Below the pieces are notes generated by a model. That model searched no databases. It saw nothing but the letters and a program-made list of their open reading frames with translations, and was not told where the DNA came from. Positions 19,460 to 29,228 of a stretch of 64,000 bases of DNA are shown here, piece after piece. Position 1 is the stretch's first letter. Every line of letters begins with the position of its first letter. Position numbers and translations under genes: made by a program. This DNA is from CATQGW01 sp965262235 (lineage in GTDB: Bacteria > Chloroflexota > Dehalococcoidia > Bin125): the NCBI GenBank assembly GCA_965262235.1, contig OZ253504.1, positions 2,170,001 to 2,234,000 on the forward strand. The letters are read 5' to 3'.

Positions 19460-21820
19460 TCAAGGTACCGCTCCGGTGAGGATTGCGCCCTCGAGCACGC
19501 GGCGGGCGATCGGGCCGGCGTCGTCGGCGCCCGACTTGCCGTCGTCGAGCACGACCACGACGACCAGCCGCGGGTCATCGAAGTTGGCCCACGCGGCGAA
19601 CCAGGCGTGGGTGAAGAAGGGACCGATCGGTTCGGGCTCCTCGTCGTCCTCCTCGTCCTCTGCGCCCTCCTGCTGGGCCTCGTCCTCCTGCGTCGCCTCT
19701 TGTTGGGCCTGCTCCTCCTCGTCGACAGTGGCGATCGTCTCGGCGTCGATGACGTGATCCTCGGCGGTGCCCGACTTGCCGGCGACGCGCAGGACGCTGC
19801 CGTGGAATGCGCCCCAGCCGGTGCCGAACGGCTGCGAGACGACGCTGCGCAGGGACGCCTTGAGCTGGCTGAGGGTCTCCGCGGAGGTCGGGATCACGCT
19901 GATCGCGCGTCGCTCGATCAGCTGCGGCGGCGCGTCGGGCGGCTCGATCGACTGCACGATCACCGGTGTCGAGACGACCCCGGTCATGGCCAGCGCGGCA
20001 TAGGCGTTGGCCATTTGCATGACGGTGACGGCGACGAAGCCCTGCCCGATGCTCATGTTCAGCGTGTCACCGGTGTACCAGGGCTCGTTCAGCGTGCTCT
20101 GTTTCCAGCTCGGCGAGGGATTGACGCCGGACTCCTCGGCGAGCCCGACGATCCCCGTGGGCGCGCCGAACCCGAAGCCGGCCGCGACAGCGGGCAGGAT
20201 CCGCTCGTCGAGGCGGTCGAGCTGTAGGGCGAGCTCGTAGAAGACGGTGTTGCACGATTCCGCGAGCGCGCGCGCGAGCGTGATGTAGCCTTGGTCAGTG
20301 TCCTTCCAGTTGCGCAGCGGTTCGTCGCCGACGCCCATCCACTGGGCGGCGCAGTCGAGCCGGTCGGTGATCTCGAAGTCGCCCGCTTCCAGCGCCGCCG
20401 CGAGCGTGATCGCTTTGAACGTCGAGCCGGGCGCGTAGACCTGCTCGAGCGCGCGGTTGATGAAGGGCTGGCGCTCGTCGGTGAAGTAGAGGTCGACCTC
20501 CTCCTGGGTGAAGCCGTCGACGATCGCGTTGGGATCGATCCGCGGGTAGGAGGCCATCGCGAGCACGTGGCCGTTGCGCGGGTCGAGCGCGACGACGGCG
20601 CCGGGTTGCTCGCCCAGCGCCGCCTCGGCGAGCGCCTGGACGCGGATATCGATGCTGAGCCGCACGTCGCTGCCGGCAACCGGCGCGCGCGAGATGATCT
20701 CGCGGATCGGCCGACCGGCGGCGTCGAGAATTGCCAGCGAACCGCCGCGGCGGCCGGCCAGCGCGCCCTCGAAGAAGTGCTCGATGCCATCGCGGCCGAC
20801 CATGTCGCTGGCGCGGTAGCCCTCAACGAAGCGCTGCTCGAGTTCCTCCGGATTGATCTCCTGGAGGTAGCCAACGACGTGCGCGGCGAGGTCGCCGTGG
20901 GGATACCAGCGACGCGTCTCGCGGCGCACCAGGATGCCCTCGCCGGAGAGCTGTTCGTACTCCTGGATCAGGTCGTTCGGGGTCCCGATCGGCAGCTCCG
21001 CGACAGGCAGAAACTGGTAGCTGGGCACATCCTGGTAGATCAGCGAGCGGACCACCGGCTCTGCCATCCCGAGCCGGTTGACGAAGAAATCGATGATCAA
21101 GTCCTCGTCGTTGACGGCGTCCCAGTAGACACCGACGATTGCGACCTCGGCGGCGCCGGCGAGGACCTCGCCGCTGCGGTCGAGGATGCGGCCGCGCGCG
21201 GGCCGCTCGATCAGGGCGCGGATCAGGTAGCCCTCGGGGCCGAGCCCGTCGAAGATCAGCCCCGGCGACCAGTTGACCACCCAGTGCGGCTGACGCAGGA
21301 CCGGGACGAAGACGATCTCCTCGATTTCGCCGAAGTAGGTGGTCTGATAGCGCAGGATCACCTCGAACGCGGGCGCGTTGACGTCTTCGACGGGCGCGAT
21401 CTCCCAGCTGAAGCCGCGGATCGTGGCCTCGGCCCAGATATCGCGGTAGCGCTGAGCGAAGCGCTCCGCGTTGTATCGCTCCTTGCCTTCAACCGAGATC
21501 GTCGTCCAGGCTTCGAACAGCTTCTCGGTGGCGAGCAGGTGAAAGAAGCGCTGCACGGCTTCGAGCGCGCTCTCGGGCGCGACGCTGAGGTCTTCAAGCT
21601 GCTCCGCCGGTGGGGTAGCGACGCGCCCGTCGGCTTGCGGTTGCTGGGTCGCAGCCTGTGACTGTGCGGCTTCTTGTTCGGGCTCGATCGCCTCGGGGAA
21701 GTACTCCGAGAGGTCGCGCTCCGACTCACCGCCGAAGATGCAGCCGCTCAGCGCGAGCGCGAGAATTGTGGTGACGAGTAAGACCGCGCACCGCGTCGTC
21801 ATCGCAGCCGCCATGCGCAT
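19460..21820 (-). CDS. Class B penicillin-binding protein (lipoprotein transpeptidase)
   Basis: 786 aa. A signal peptide ends in the lipobox LSGC (Cys27), so the protein is a lipid-anchored D,D-transpeptidase. A Gln/Ala-rich linker, an NTF2-like MecA_N domain (about 80-190) and the PBP dimerisation domain (about 205-370, with GRILDRSGEVLAG) precede the transpeptidase domain. Its motifs are SxxK = STFK 466-469, SxN = SCN 522-524 and KSG 682-684. After KSGTAED is a strongly acidic insert (about 692-733, runs of Glu/Gln/Asp) not usual in PBP2. The layout resembles PBP2a/PBP3-type proteins. No clear ribosome site; a start at Met7 (21802) is also possible. It faces the acyl-CoA dehydrogenase gene divergently. 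Confidence 0.9.
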   Translation of the reverse strand: MRMAAAMTTRCAVLLVTTILALALSGCIFGGESERDLSEYFPEAIEPEQEAAQSQAATQQPQADGRVATPPAEQLEDLSVAPESALEAVQRFFHLLATEKLFEAWTTISVEGKERYNAERFAQRYRDIWAEATIRGFSWEIAPVEDVNAPAFEVILRYQTTYFGEIEEIVFVPVLRQPHWVVNWSPGLIFDGLGPEGYLIRALIERPARGRILDRSGEVLAGAAEVAIVGVYWDAVNDEDLIIDFFVNRLGMAEPVVRSLIYQDVPSYQFLPVAELPIGTPNDLIQEYEQLSGEGILVRRETRRWYPHGDLAAHVVGYLQEINPEELEQRFVEGYRASDMVGRDGIEHFFEGALAGRRGGSLAILDAAGRPIREIISRAPVAGSDVRLSIDIRVQALAEAALGEQPGAVVALDPRNGHVLAMASYPRIDPNAIVDGFTQEEVDLYFTDERQPFINRALEQVYAPGSTFKAITLAAALEAGDFEITDRLDCAAQWMGVGDEPLRNWKDTDQGYITLARALAESCNTVFYELALQLDRLDERILPAVAAGFGFGAPTGIVGLAEESGVNPSPSWKQSTLNEPWYTGDTLNMSIGQGFVAVTVMQMANAYAALAMTGVVSTPVIVQSIEPPDAPPQLIERRAISVIPTSAETLSQLKASLRSVVSQPFGTGWGAFHGSVLRVAGKSGTAEDHVIDAETIATVDEEEQAQQEATQEDEAQQEGAEDEEDDEEPEPIGPFFTHAWFAAWANFDDPRLVVVVVLDDGKSGADDAGPIARRVLEGAILTGAVP
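19462..19467 (-). promoter_or_regulatory. -10 box for leaderless metallopeptidase gene
   Basis: Minus strand TACCTT, then GAGCCG and ATG 19455. It lies within the last codons of the PBP gene. Confidence 0.45.
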
Positions 21821-22021
21821 CGCCTGCCTGCACCCGTCGCCCGCGTTTACCGTACCCCGCGCGGCGGGCGGATGGTAGCTGGGCGCCCGGCCCCCCTCTG
21901 CCGCTGCGCGACAGCTCCTCGGCGTCGCAGGGGGCGAGGAGTGCGGTTAGACTGCATTGCAACGATTTGAGCGCGAAATCGCGTGCGGCGCTGCCGGACG
22001 CGTGTCTGAGAGGGTGATCAA

Positions 22022-23197
22022 ATGGACTACCGCGAAGACCAGGAACTCGTTGCGTTCCGCGACGAAGTCAAGAGCTTCATCTCCGACAACCTGCCCGGCG
22101 ACTGGGGCAAGGGGTCCGCGGGCGAGGGCTACGACGACTACGTCTTCCCGGTCACCCGGGCGTTCCAGAGCGAGATGGCGAAGCGTCGCTGGCTGACGCT
22201 GGCCTGGCCGAAGGAGCACGGCGGGCTCGACGCGCCGCATTCGCAGCAGATGGTGATGGCCGAAGAGATGGCCTACCACCGCGCGCCGGGCGGCGGCGGC
22301 AACATGGGCGTCCAGTGGGTCGGCCCGTCGCTGATGCTCTACGGCACCGACGCGCAGAAGGATGAGCACCTCAAGCGAATCGTCGACGCGGAGTCGTGGT
22401 GGTGCACGCTCTACTCGGAGCCCGGCTCGGGCAGCGACCTGGCCTCGTTGCAGACCCGCGCCGTCGCCGACGGCGACGACTACGTGATCAACGGGCAGAA
22501 AATCTGGACTTCCGGCGCGCACGTGTCCGACTGGGGCTGGCTGGCCGCGCGGACCGACCCCGACGCGCCCAAGCACAAGGGCATCACGATGTTCATGCTG
22601 CGCATGGACACCCCCGGCATCACAGTGCGGCCGCTGATCAATATGGCCGAAGGACACGGGTTCAATGAGGTCTTCTTCGAGGACGTGCGGATTCCCAAGT
22701 CGAACGTGGTCGGCGAGACGAACCGCGGCTGGTATCACCTGGCCGTGGCGCTCGACTTCGAGCGGTCCGGGATCGGCGCGTTCGCCGGCGGCCGGCGCAC
22801 CGTCGAGGAGATCACCGATTTCGCGCGCGACAACCGTCACCTGCTCGACGAGCGCCCGGCGGCGCGCTACGAGCTCGCCGAGCGCGCGATCGAGGTTGAG
22901 GTCGGCACCTACATGGCCTACCGGATCGCCTACATGCAGGAGCACGGCGTGGTGGCGAACCACGAAGCATCGATGTCGAAGCTGTTCGGCTCGGAGCTGG
23001 GCCAGCGGATCGCGAAGACCGGCATGGACCTGCTCGGTCTGCGCGGCAACGTCTGGAGCGAGGGCCCCTACGCAGCGCTGCAGGGTCGCCTCAGCCGCAG
23101 CTACGTGAGCGCCGTTTCGGGCACGATCGCTGCCGGCACGAGCGAGATTCAGCGCAACATCATCGCGACGCGCGGGCTCGGCCTGCCGCGCGGCTAA
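22022..23197 (+). CDS. Acyl-CoA dehydrogenase
   Basis: 391 aa FAD flavoenzyme oxidising an acyl-CoA to the enoyl-CoA. Domains in order: N-terminal helical (WLTLAWPKEHGGLDAPHSQQ), middle beta (LYSEPGSGSDLASLQTRAV, GQKIWTSGAH) and C-terminal helical (ISGTIAAGTSEIQRNIIATRGLGLPRG in part). The SEPGSGSDL and AGTSEIQRN blocks are diagnostic. It belongs to the branch seen in steroid and xenobiotic catabolism; chain specificity is unknown. GAGGGTG lies 6 nt before ATG 22022. It stands alone but belongs functionally with the CoA transferases and hydratases in this window. Confidence 0.95.
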   Translation: MDYREDQELVAFRDEVKSFISDNLPGDWGKGSAGEGYDDYVFPVTRAFQSEMAKRRWLTLAWPKEHGGLDAPHSQQMVMAEEMAYHRAPGGGGNMGVQWVGPSLMLYGTDAQKDEHLKRIVDAESWWCTLYSEPGSGSDLASLQTRAVADGDDYVINGQKIWTSGAHVSDWGWLAARTDPDAPKHKGITMFMLRMDTPGITVRPLINMAEGHGFNEVFFEDVRIPKSNVVGETNRGWYHLAVALDFERSGIGAFAGGRRTVEEITDFARDNRHLLDERPAARYELAERAIEVEVGTYMAYRIAYMQEHGVVANHEASMSKLFGSELGQRIAKTGMDLLGLRGNVWSEGPYAALQGRLSRSYVSAVSGTIAAGTSEIQRNIIATRGLGLPRG

Positions 23198-23402
23198 CGA
23201 CCGGGGAGCCCATCCCATCCCCGTCGCGTCGCGGAGGGGCCGGGATGGGAATCCTCAACGCGGCAGCTCCCCCTTGAGCTTTGGGCTAAATCTCCTTCCC
23301 CCGCGTCGCGGAGGAGTTCGTGGATCCGTACCATGGCCCTACCTGAATTGTGGAGGAGCGCGTACCGCGCCTCCTGCGCATGAGACTTGAAGGCTGGTTG
23401 AC
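23198..23402. other. Intergenic region with hairpin and GC-rich repeats
   Basis: Directly after the dehydrogenase stop, CCCATCCC (about 23211-23218) pairs with GGGATGGG (about 23241-23248), an 8-bp stem with further C/G pairing inside, a likely terminator. CGTCGCGGAGG occurs twice (near 23230 and 23306). No gene or clear promoter is seen. Confidence 0.4.
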
Positions 23403-25226
23403 ATGTCGCAGCGCATCCCCATCTCCGCCCCGTGGCTCACCGTTCTGGTCCTGATCGCGCTGACGGCGGCGGCGTTCGTGCCGGTCTCTCGCGCGGCCGC
23501 GCAGGCGGCCGACAGCTGTGGGGCGCTGCTGGAGGTCTATCGCACGGCGGCCGAACGAGAGCAAGTCTTCTTTGACGACGACGTGATCGTCGATGAGGAA
23601 CGGGACGTCCAGGAAGAAGAGGAAGAGCAGGCGGAGGGGGATGCGTTCCCAGCCTCAGGTCGAGCTGACGAATCGGCTGAGGCGGCGGCGCCGCAGGACC
23701 TTGGCGATCGCTCGCAGACCGGGACCAACATCCAGGTCGCGGGCGTCGACGAGTCGGACCTCGTCAAGACCAACGGCTCGGAGATCTTCGTCGTCACCGA
23801 GGACGCGCTGTTCGTGGCGACGCTGACCGACGCCGCCCCCGAGCTGGCGGCGACGCTCGTCTTCGAAAGCGCGAGTGACCTGCCGCGAGCCAAGCCGCAC
23901 GAGACCCTGCTCGCGGGCGACAAGCTGTTCGTCTTCCGCACCGTGCGCTACGGAGCAGAGGGCTTCAAGCAGGGTGGGACGCAGGTACTGGAGATCGATA
24001 TCAGCGTGCCGAGCGCCCCGCGGCTGCTGCGCACACTTGAGACATACGGCGCCTTCGTGACGGCCCGGCTGGTCGGCGCGAGCGTGCGACTGGTGGTGAC
24101 CCACGACGGGATCGCCAGCTCGGTGGTCGGTCGGTACAGCCGCGACGGCTTCAAGGGGAGCGTGGCCGGCGCCACCCTGGCGACGTGGCTGCCGCTCTAC
24201 ACGGTCAACGACTACACCAGCCTGATCAACCGGTGGAGCGATGGCTCGCTCGTGGAATGCGACCGCGTCGTGACGCCGGCTGAGCTGGACAGCGCGGAGA
24301 CGACTGTGGTCCTGGCGTTCGATGCGGGGCGCGGGCTGGCCGAGTGGGACGCGGCCGGGGTGGTCGGTGAAGCGTCGGCGGTCTACGCCTCGCGCGATTC
24401 GCTGTATGTGGCGATTCCCCGATGGCTTGAGGACGAGACGCAGATTCACCGCTGGGATTTCTCCGCTGAAGGGTCGCCGACCTATCGGGGCGCCGCGGAG
24501 GTCAACGGCCGCCTGATCAACCAGTTCGCGATGAGTGAGTTCGATGGCCACCTGCGCGTCGCGAGCACGCGCTTCGACCGTGTCGGGTCGAGCAGCGAGC
24601 TGACCGTGTTCACCGTTGGCGATGACACGCTGCAGGAGCTGGCGTCGCTGCAGGGGCTAGGCCCGAACGAGCGGATCTACGCCGTGCGCTTCCTCGGCGA
24701 CCGCGCCTACGTCGTGACGTTCCGGCAGATCGACCCGCTGTTCATCATCGACCTCTCGGATCCGGCCGAGCCGCGCGTGGCCGGCGAGCTGAAAATCCCG
24801 GGCTTCTCGGCGTATCTGCATCCGCTCGGCGATGGGCTGCTGCTGGGCGTCGGTCAGGACGCCGACCCGCGCACGGGTCGCCCGCTGGGCCCGCAGGCGA
24901 CGCTGTTTGACGTCTCGGATCCCGCCGCGCCGACGAGCCTCGGGCATGTCGCGCTGCCCAGCGCATCGACCAGCCCCACGTTCGAGCACCGCGCGTTCAC
25001 CTACCACGAGGGCCGAGCGTTCATCCTCGCGGGCTACGACGCCGAAGTGTTCGCCGTGCGGGTCAGCCGCGAGGGCCTGACGGTGGAGGAGCAGATTCTC
25101 GGGCTGGGCTCAGTGCTGCGAACGCTGCCGCTCGGCGCTCAGTTGTATCTCATCGAGCAGGGCTGGATCGAGACGCACGATCTGCAAACTCTGGAGCGAC
25201 AGGGCGGTCTCGAACTCACCCCATAG
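23403..25226 (+). CDS. Secreted beta-propeller domain protein (PF09826 type)
   Basis: 607 aa. The N-terminus has a signal peptide (TVLVLIALTAAAFVPVSRAAAQA, cut probably after AQA). After an acidic, Glu-rich low-complexity linker (about 60-100) comes IQVAGVDESDLVKTNGSEI, the signature entry of the C-terminal beta-propeller family found in archaea and bacteria. Repeated blades follow, including RVLGDRAYVVTF-type phrases such as RFLGDRAYVVTFRQIDPLFIID in part. The enzyme or binding role is unknown. It is an exported, single-gene unit. Confidence 0.85.
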   Translation: MSQRIPISAPWLTVLVLIALTAAAFVPVSRAAAQAADSCGALLEVYRTAAEREQVFFDDDVIVDEERDVQEEEEEQAEGDAFPASGRADESAEAAAPQDLGDRSQTGTNIQVAGVDESDLVKTNGSEIFVVTEDALFVATLTDAAPELAATLVFESASDLPRAKPHETLLAGDKLFVFRTVRYGAEGFKQGGTQVLEIDISVPSAPRLLRTLETYGAFVTARLVGASVRLVVTHDGIASSVVGRYSRDGFKGSVAGATLATWLPLYTVNDYTSLINRWSDGSLVECDRVVTPAELDSAETTVVLAFDAGRGLAEWDAAGVVGEASAVYASRDSLYVAIPRWLEDETQIHRWDFSAEGSPTYRGAAEVNGRLINQFAMSEFDGHLRVASTRFDRVGSSSELTVFTVGDDTLQELASLQGLGPNERIYAVRFLGDRAYVVTFRQIDPLFIIDLSDPAEPRVAGELKIPGFSAYLHPLGDGLLLGVGQDADPRTGRPLGPQATLFDVSDPAAPTSLGHVALPSASTSPTFEHRAFTYHEGRAFILAGYDAEVFAVRVSREGLTVEEQILGLGSVLRTLPLGAQLYLIEQGWIETHDLQTLERQGGLELTP

Positions 25227-25341
25227 GGAGACCTGCGCGTAATCTCCATTTCCCCTCTCCCCCCGCGGAGCGGGGGGAGATGCCGCAGGCAGAGGGGGGC
25301 CTCCGGGCGCGCCCTCACCGGATAGCGGAAGCTCCCCACCG
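25227..25341 (+). repeat. Dispersed palindromic repeat, copy B
   Basis: About 115 bp, nearly identical over its length to the sequence at 58648-58761 (a handful of differences). It begins GGAGACCTGCGCGTA and holds the perfect palindrome CTCCCCCCGC-GGAG-CGGGGGGAG core followed by ATGCCGCAGGCAGAGGGG. Unlike the copy at 58648 it has no matching right-end inverted repeat, so it looks like a partial element. Confidence 0.7.
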
Positions 25342-25444
25342 CTCAGCAGCTCTCCGCCACGGATCGTCCTCTGGGCGACGAGACGCTGGCAGCCCCCTCG
25401 TCACCTCAGCGCGACCGCCTTCCCGATTCGCCAGGGCCGCCCCA

Positions 25445-25450
25445 TATACT
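25445..25450 (+). promoter_or_regulatory. -10 box of the double CoA-transferase gene
   Basis: TATACT, 30 nt before ATG 25481; no good -35 is seen. The leader holds a run of G (GGGGGG) 5 nt before the start. Confidence 0.4.
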
Positions 25451-25480
25451 CAGAAGGCAATTTCGCATTGGGGGGTGACG

Positions 25481-27910
25481 ATGGCTGCGGTGTTGGACGG
25501 GGTTCGGGTGCTGGACCTTTCGAGCGGGCCGGTCGGCGGCGTCGCGACGATGATCCTGGGCGACTTTGGCGCTGAGGTGCTGAAGCTGGAGCGGCCCGGG
25601 GGCGACCCGCTGCGCTCGCTGACGGCGGCGCCGATGTGGCTGCGCGGCAAGCGCAGCGTCGAGGCGGACCTGACGACGGCGGACGGTCGGGCGCGGTTGC
25701 TCGAGCTCAGCGCCGAGGCGGATGTGGTCGTGACGACGTTTCGTCCCTCCACGGTCGAGCGGCTGGGGGCCGACTACGGCACGCTGGCGGCGGCGAATCC
25801 GCGCCTGATCTACTGCTCGATCACCGGCTTCGGGCCGCGCGGGCCGTACGCGGAATACCCGGCGTATGAGGGGCTGGTCGCGGCGAAGTCGGGGCGGATG
25901 CGGGGCTTCTCGGGGCAGCGGATGCGCGAGGGGCCGGGATTCGCCGCGGTCCCGATAGGCGGGCATGGCGCGTCGCAAGGCGCGGTGCACGGGATCGTCG
26001 CGGCGCTGATCGAGCGCGATCGCTGCGGGCGCGGGCAGATCGTCGAGACATCGCTGCTGCAGGGGATGCTGCCCTTCGACCTCGTCCAGCTGCTGCTCAC
26101 CCAGCTGCACGAGCGGCGGCCCGACGTCTATCCGGAGGTCCTCAACTTCGGCGGCGGGATGCCGACGCTCAACTATCACCCCGTAATGACGGCCGACGGA
26201 CGCTGGATTCAGCTGGGCAACCTGCTCGAGCACCTCTTCTACGCCTTCATGGACGCGGCGGACCTGACCGAGCTGTTCGCCGAGGAGCAGTGGCAGGGCG
26301 GGCCGGCGGAGTGGTCGCCGGAGGCGCTCGAAGAGATGCGCGATCGGATTCTGGAGCGGATGCAGGAGCGCCCGGCGGAGGAGTGGATGGAGATCTTCCG
26401 CGCTTCGGGCAACGTCGCCGCGGAGATCTTCACGCCCACGCATGACGCGGTGGCGAACCCTGAGATGCACGCCAACGGTGATGTCGTGACGATCGACGAT
26501 CCGCAGCTTGGCGCCGTGCAGCAGTTGGGGCCGATCGCGCACCTGCGCGAGACGCCCGCGCAGATCGAACGGGCGGCGCCGACGGTGGGCGAGGCGAACG
26601 GATTCAGCTGGCCCGCGCGCAACGGCGCGCTGGCGGCGAACGGAACCAAGCCCAGCGGGCGGCCGCTGGAGGGCTTCACGATCCTTGAATTCGCGACGAT
26701 CATCGCGACGCCGATCGGCGTGTCGATGCTGGCCGACCTCGGCGCGCGAGTCATCAAAGTGGAGCCGATCGGCGGCGACCCGTTCCGCGGGATGGGCGCG
26801 GGTCCGCTCACGGGCCTGCTCGCCTCCAAGACCAACGCCGCCAAGGAAAGCATCTGCATCGACCTGAAGAGCGAATCGGGACAGGCGATCGTCGCCGAAC
26901 TGATCGCCGGCGCGAACGCCGTCGTGCACAACTACCGGCCCGGCGTGCCCGACCGGATCGGGATCGGCTGGGAGACGGCGAGCGCGATTCGGCCCGACAT
27001 CATCTGGGTCTCGGCCAACGGCTACGGGCCTGACGCGCCGGGCGCGAATCGTCCCTCGGCGCATCCGATCCCGGGCGCCGCGGTCGGCGGGGCGCTCTAT
27101 CAGGCCGGCTCGGCGATGCCGCCGGCGGCCTGCGAAGGGCTGGAGGAGATCCGCGAGGCGTCGCGCCAGCTGATGCGCGCCAACGAGCCGAATCCCGACC
27201 CGAACACCGGAGTGCTGGTCGCCTCGGCGACGCTGCTGGGACTCTACGCCCAGCAGCGCTACGGCGTGGGACAGCAGATTTTTGTCAACATGCTGACGGC
27301 CAACGCTTACGCCAACGCCGATGATTTCATCAGGTACGAGGGCAAGCAGCCGCGCCGCCAGGTGGACGGCGAGCTGTACGGAATCTCGGCGCTGTATCGG
27401 CTGTATCCGACAGAGCAGGGTTGGGTCTTCCTCGCGGCGCCGACCGACGCGGAATGGGCTCGCTTCTGCGCGCACGCGCACCCCGAGCTCGCCGACGATC
27501 CGCGCTTCGACAGCGTCGCCGCGCGCGACGAGCACGACGCCGCGCTGGTGGACGTGCTCACAGATGTCTTCGCGACGCGTCCCGCCGCCGAGTGGGAGGC
27601 GCTGCTGACCCCGCAGCGGGTCGGCTGCGTCGTGGCCGACGCGGCCACGGCGGGGCAGTTCTTTGCGCACGATCGGCAGATGCTGGAGAACGATTTCGCG
27701 CCGCTCGCGCGTCATCAGCGGATGGGCGAGATTCGCCGCTGGGGTCCCCTCACGCACATGGCCGGCCGTCGCGGCGACTACCGCCCCGGCGTGCTCGCGG
27801 GCGCCGAAACGGACGCAATCCTGCGCGAGATCGGCCGCAGCGACGAGGAGATCGCCGAGCTCCGGTCAAACCGCGTGGTCTGGGCCGAGCCGCTCGAGAT
27901 CCTCACCTAA
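25481..27910 (+). CDS. Double-length CaiB/BaiF family CoA transferase
   Basis: 809 aa, twice the usual 400-aa length of class III CoA transferases: two CaiB/BaiF domains in one chain. The first (about 1-390) starts LDGVRVLDLSSGPVGG and has GDFGAEVLKLERPGGDPLR; the second (about 400-800) has LEGFTILEFATIIATPIGVS and LADLGARVIKVEPIGGDPFR. In single-domain members two chains interlock as a dimer, so this could fold as an internal pseudo-dimer. Reaction: moves CoA between a carboxylic acid and an acyl-CoA; substrate unknown. The thiolase-like gene follows 117 nt downstream. Confidence 0.92.
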   Translation: MAAVLDGVRVLDLSSGPVGGVATMILGDFGAEVLKLERPGGDPLRSLTAAPMWLRGKRSVEADLTTADGRARLLELSAEADVVVTTFRPSTVERLGADYGTLAAANPRLIYCSITGFGPRGPYAEYPAYEGLVAAKSGRMRGFSGQRMREGPGFAAVPIGGHGASQGAVHGIVAALIERDRCGRGQIVETSLLQGMLPFDLVQLLLTQLHERRPDVYPEVLNFGGGMPTLNYHPVMTADGRWIQLGNLLEHLFYAFMDAADLTELFAEEQWQGGPAEWSPEALEEMRDRILERMQERPAEEWMEIFRASGNVAAEIFTPTHDAVANPEMHANGDVVTIDDPQLGAVQQLGPIAHLRETPAQIERAAPTVGEANGFSWPARNGALAANGTKPSGRPLEGFTILEFATIIATPIGVSMLADLGARVIKVEPIGGDPFRGMGAGPLTGLLASKTNAAKESICIDLKSESGQAIVAELIAGANAVVHNYRPGVPDRIGIGWETASAIRPDIIWVSANGYGPDAPGANRPSAHPIPGAAVGGALYQAGSAMPPAACEGLEEIREASRQLMRANEPNPDPNTGVLVASATLLGLYAQQRYGVGQQIFVNMLTANAYANADDFIRYEGKQPRRQVDGELYGISALYRLYPTEQGWVFLAAPTDAEWARFCAHAHPELADDPRFDSVAARDEHDAALVDVLTDVFATRPAAEWEALLTPQRVGCVVADAATAGQFFAHDRQMLENDFAPLARHQRMGEIRRWGPLTHMAGRRGDYRPGVLAGAETDAILREIGRSDEEIAELRSNRVVWAEPLEILT

Positions 27911-28027
27911 GGGCGCGCCGCCCGTGCGCGCTGCCCGGTCACCGGATGCCACGCGGATCGCCCGCGGTGCGCCGGTCGGCTGCGCCTGAGCAGGTAATCT
28001 GTCAGCCACAGCGGACAGGAGCAGACC

Positions 28028-29227
28028 ATGGGACTGCGCGGCGAGGCGGCAATCGTTGGGATTACCGAGTGGAAGCCCGAGCGGCGCCCGATCGCGCCGC
28101 CGATCTTCACGCTCGAACAGTGGGCGCAGCTGACCCGCGAGGCGCTCGACGACGCGGGGATCGATCCCGCTGACGTTGACGGGATCTGCGCCACGAACAT
28201 CCGCGAATCGGACTCGTTCGTGCCCTCCACGATCGCGGAGTACCTCGGCATGGAGGTCAACTTCGCGGAGGTCGTGGATCTCGGCGGGGCGAGCTGCGCG
28301 GCGATGGTCTGGCGCGCGGCGGCCGCGATCGAGCTGGGAATCGCCAACGTGGTGGTGATCGCGGCGCCCTCCTGGCCGTCGCCGCGGCCTCCGACGCCAG
28401 CGGCGGAGCCGAGCGGATGGCGCTTCGGCGCATCGAGCTCGAACTACGGCTCACCGCAGGCGGAGTTCGACATTCCCTACGGCAACGTGGCGCAGAACTG
28501 CGGCTACGCGCAGATCGCGATGCGCTACGGAGCCGAGTACGGCTACGACCCGGAGGCGCTTGCGAAGATCGCGGTCGACCAACGCATCAGCGCGAATCAC
28601 AACCCGCCGGCGGTCTTCCACGATGTGCCGATCACGATCGAGGATGTGCTCAACTCGCCGATGATCTCGGACCCGCTCCACATGCTGGAGATCGTGATGC
28701 CCTGCTCGGGCGGCGCGGCGCTGGTCGTCGCGAGCAAGGAGTTCGCGCAGCGCGGGCGCAATCGCCCCGTCTGGATCACCGGCTTCGGCGAGCGGGTGCT
28801 GCACAAGACCCCGACCTATGCGAAAGACATGCTGCAAACGCCGCTCGCCGCTGTCGCCGATTCGGCCTTCGAGATGTCAGGCCGGACACGCGCGGATGTC
28901 GACCTGATCGACGTCTACGACTGCTACACGATCACGGTGCTGATGACGATCGAAGACTCGGGCTTCTGCGCGCAGGGCCAGGGTCAGGCGTTCGTGCGCG
29001 AGCACGACTTGAGCTTCCGTGGCGACTTCCCCTGCAATCCCTACGGCGGACAGTTGGGCTTCGGACAGGCCGGGCTTGCCGGCGGGATGTCGCACATCAC
29101 CGACGCGGCGCGTCAGCTGATGCGTCGGGCCGAGGACCATCAAGTCGCCGACGCGGATGTGGCGTTCGTCACCGGCAACGGCGGCCTGATGAGCGAGCAG
29201 GTCGCGCTGATCCTGGAGGGTGACTAG
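28028..29227 (+). CDS. Thiolase-like protein (lipid-transfer/SCP-x branch)
   Basis: 399 aa thiolase-fold protein. The nucleophile region GGASCAAMVWRAAAAIE keeps the Cys. At the C-terminus the usual GHP motif reads GFGQAGLAGGM, so the catalytic His is Gln, which is seen in the SCP-x/lipid-transfer-type thiolases often paired with a DUF35 protein. It may cleave or bind branched acyl-CoA in steroid-like degradation. AGGAG lies about 8 nt before ATG 28028 and TAATCT upstream may be the -10. The DUF35 gene starts next to its stop. Confidence 0.85.
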   Translation: MGLRGEAAIVGITEWKPERRPIAPPIFTLEQWAQLTREALDDAGIDPADVDGICATNIRESDSFVPSTIAEYLGMEVNFAEVVDLGGASCAAMVWRAAAAIELGIANVVVIAAPSWPSPRPPTPAAEPSGWRFGASSSNYGSPQAEFDIPYGNVAQNCGYAQIAMRYGAEYGYDPEALAKIAVDQRISANHNPPAVFHDVPITIEDVLNSPMISDPLHMLEIVMPCSGGAALVVASKEFAQRGRNRPVWITGFGERVLHKTPTYAKDMLQTPLAAVADSAFEMSGRTRADVDLIDVYDCYTITVLMTIEDSGFCAQGQGQAFVREHDLSFRGDFPCNPYGGQLGFGQAGLAGGMSHITDAARQLMRRAEDHQVADADVAFVTGNGGLMSEQVALILEGD

Positions 29228-29228
29228 C

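Noticed and set aside
25406..27757. 783-codon open frame opposite the double CoA transferase
   Set aside because: Arg/His-rich translation without motifs; the plus strand codes for two complete CaiB domains.
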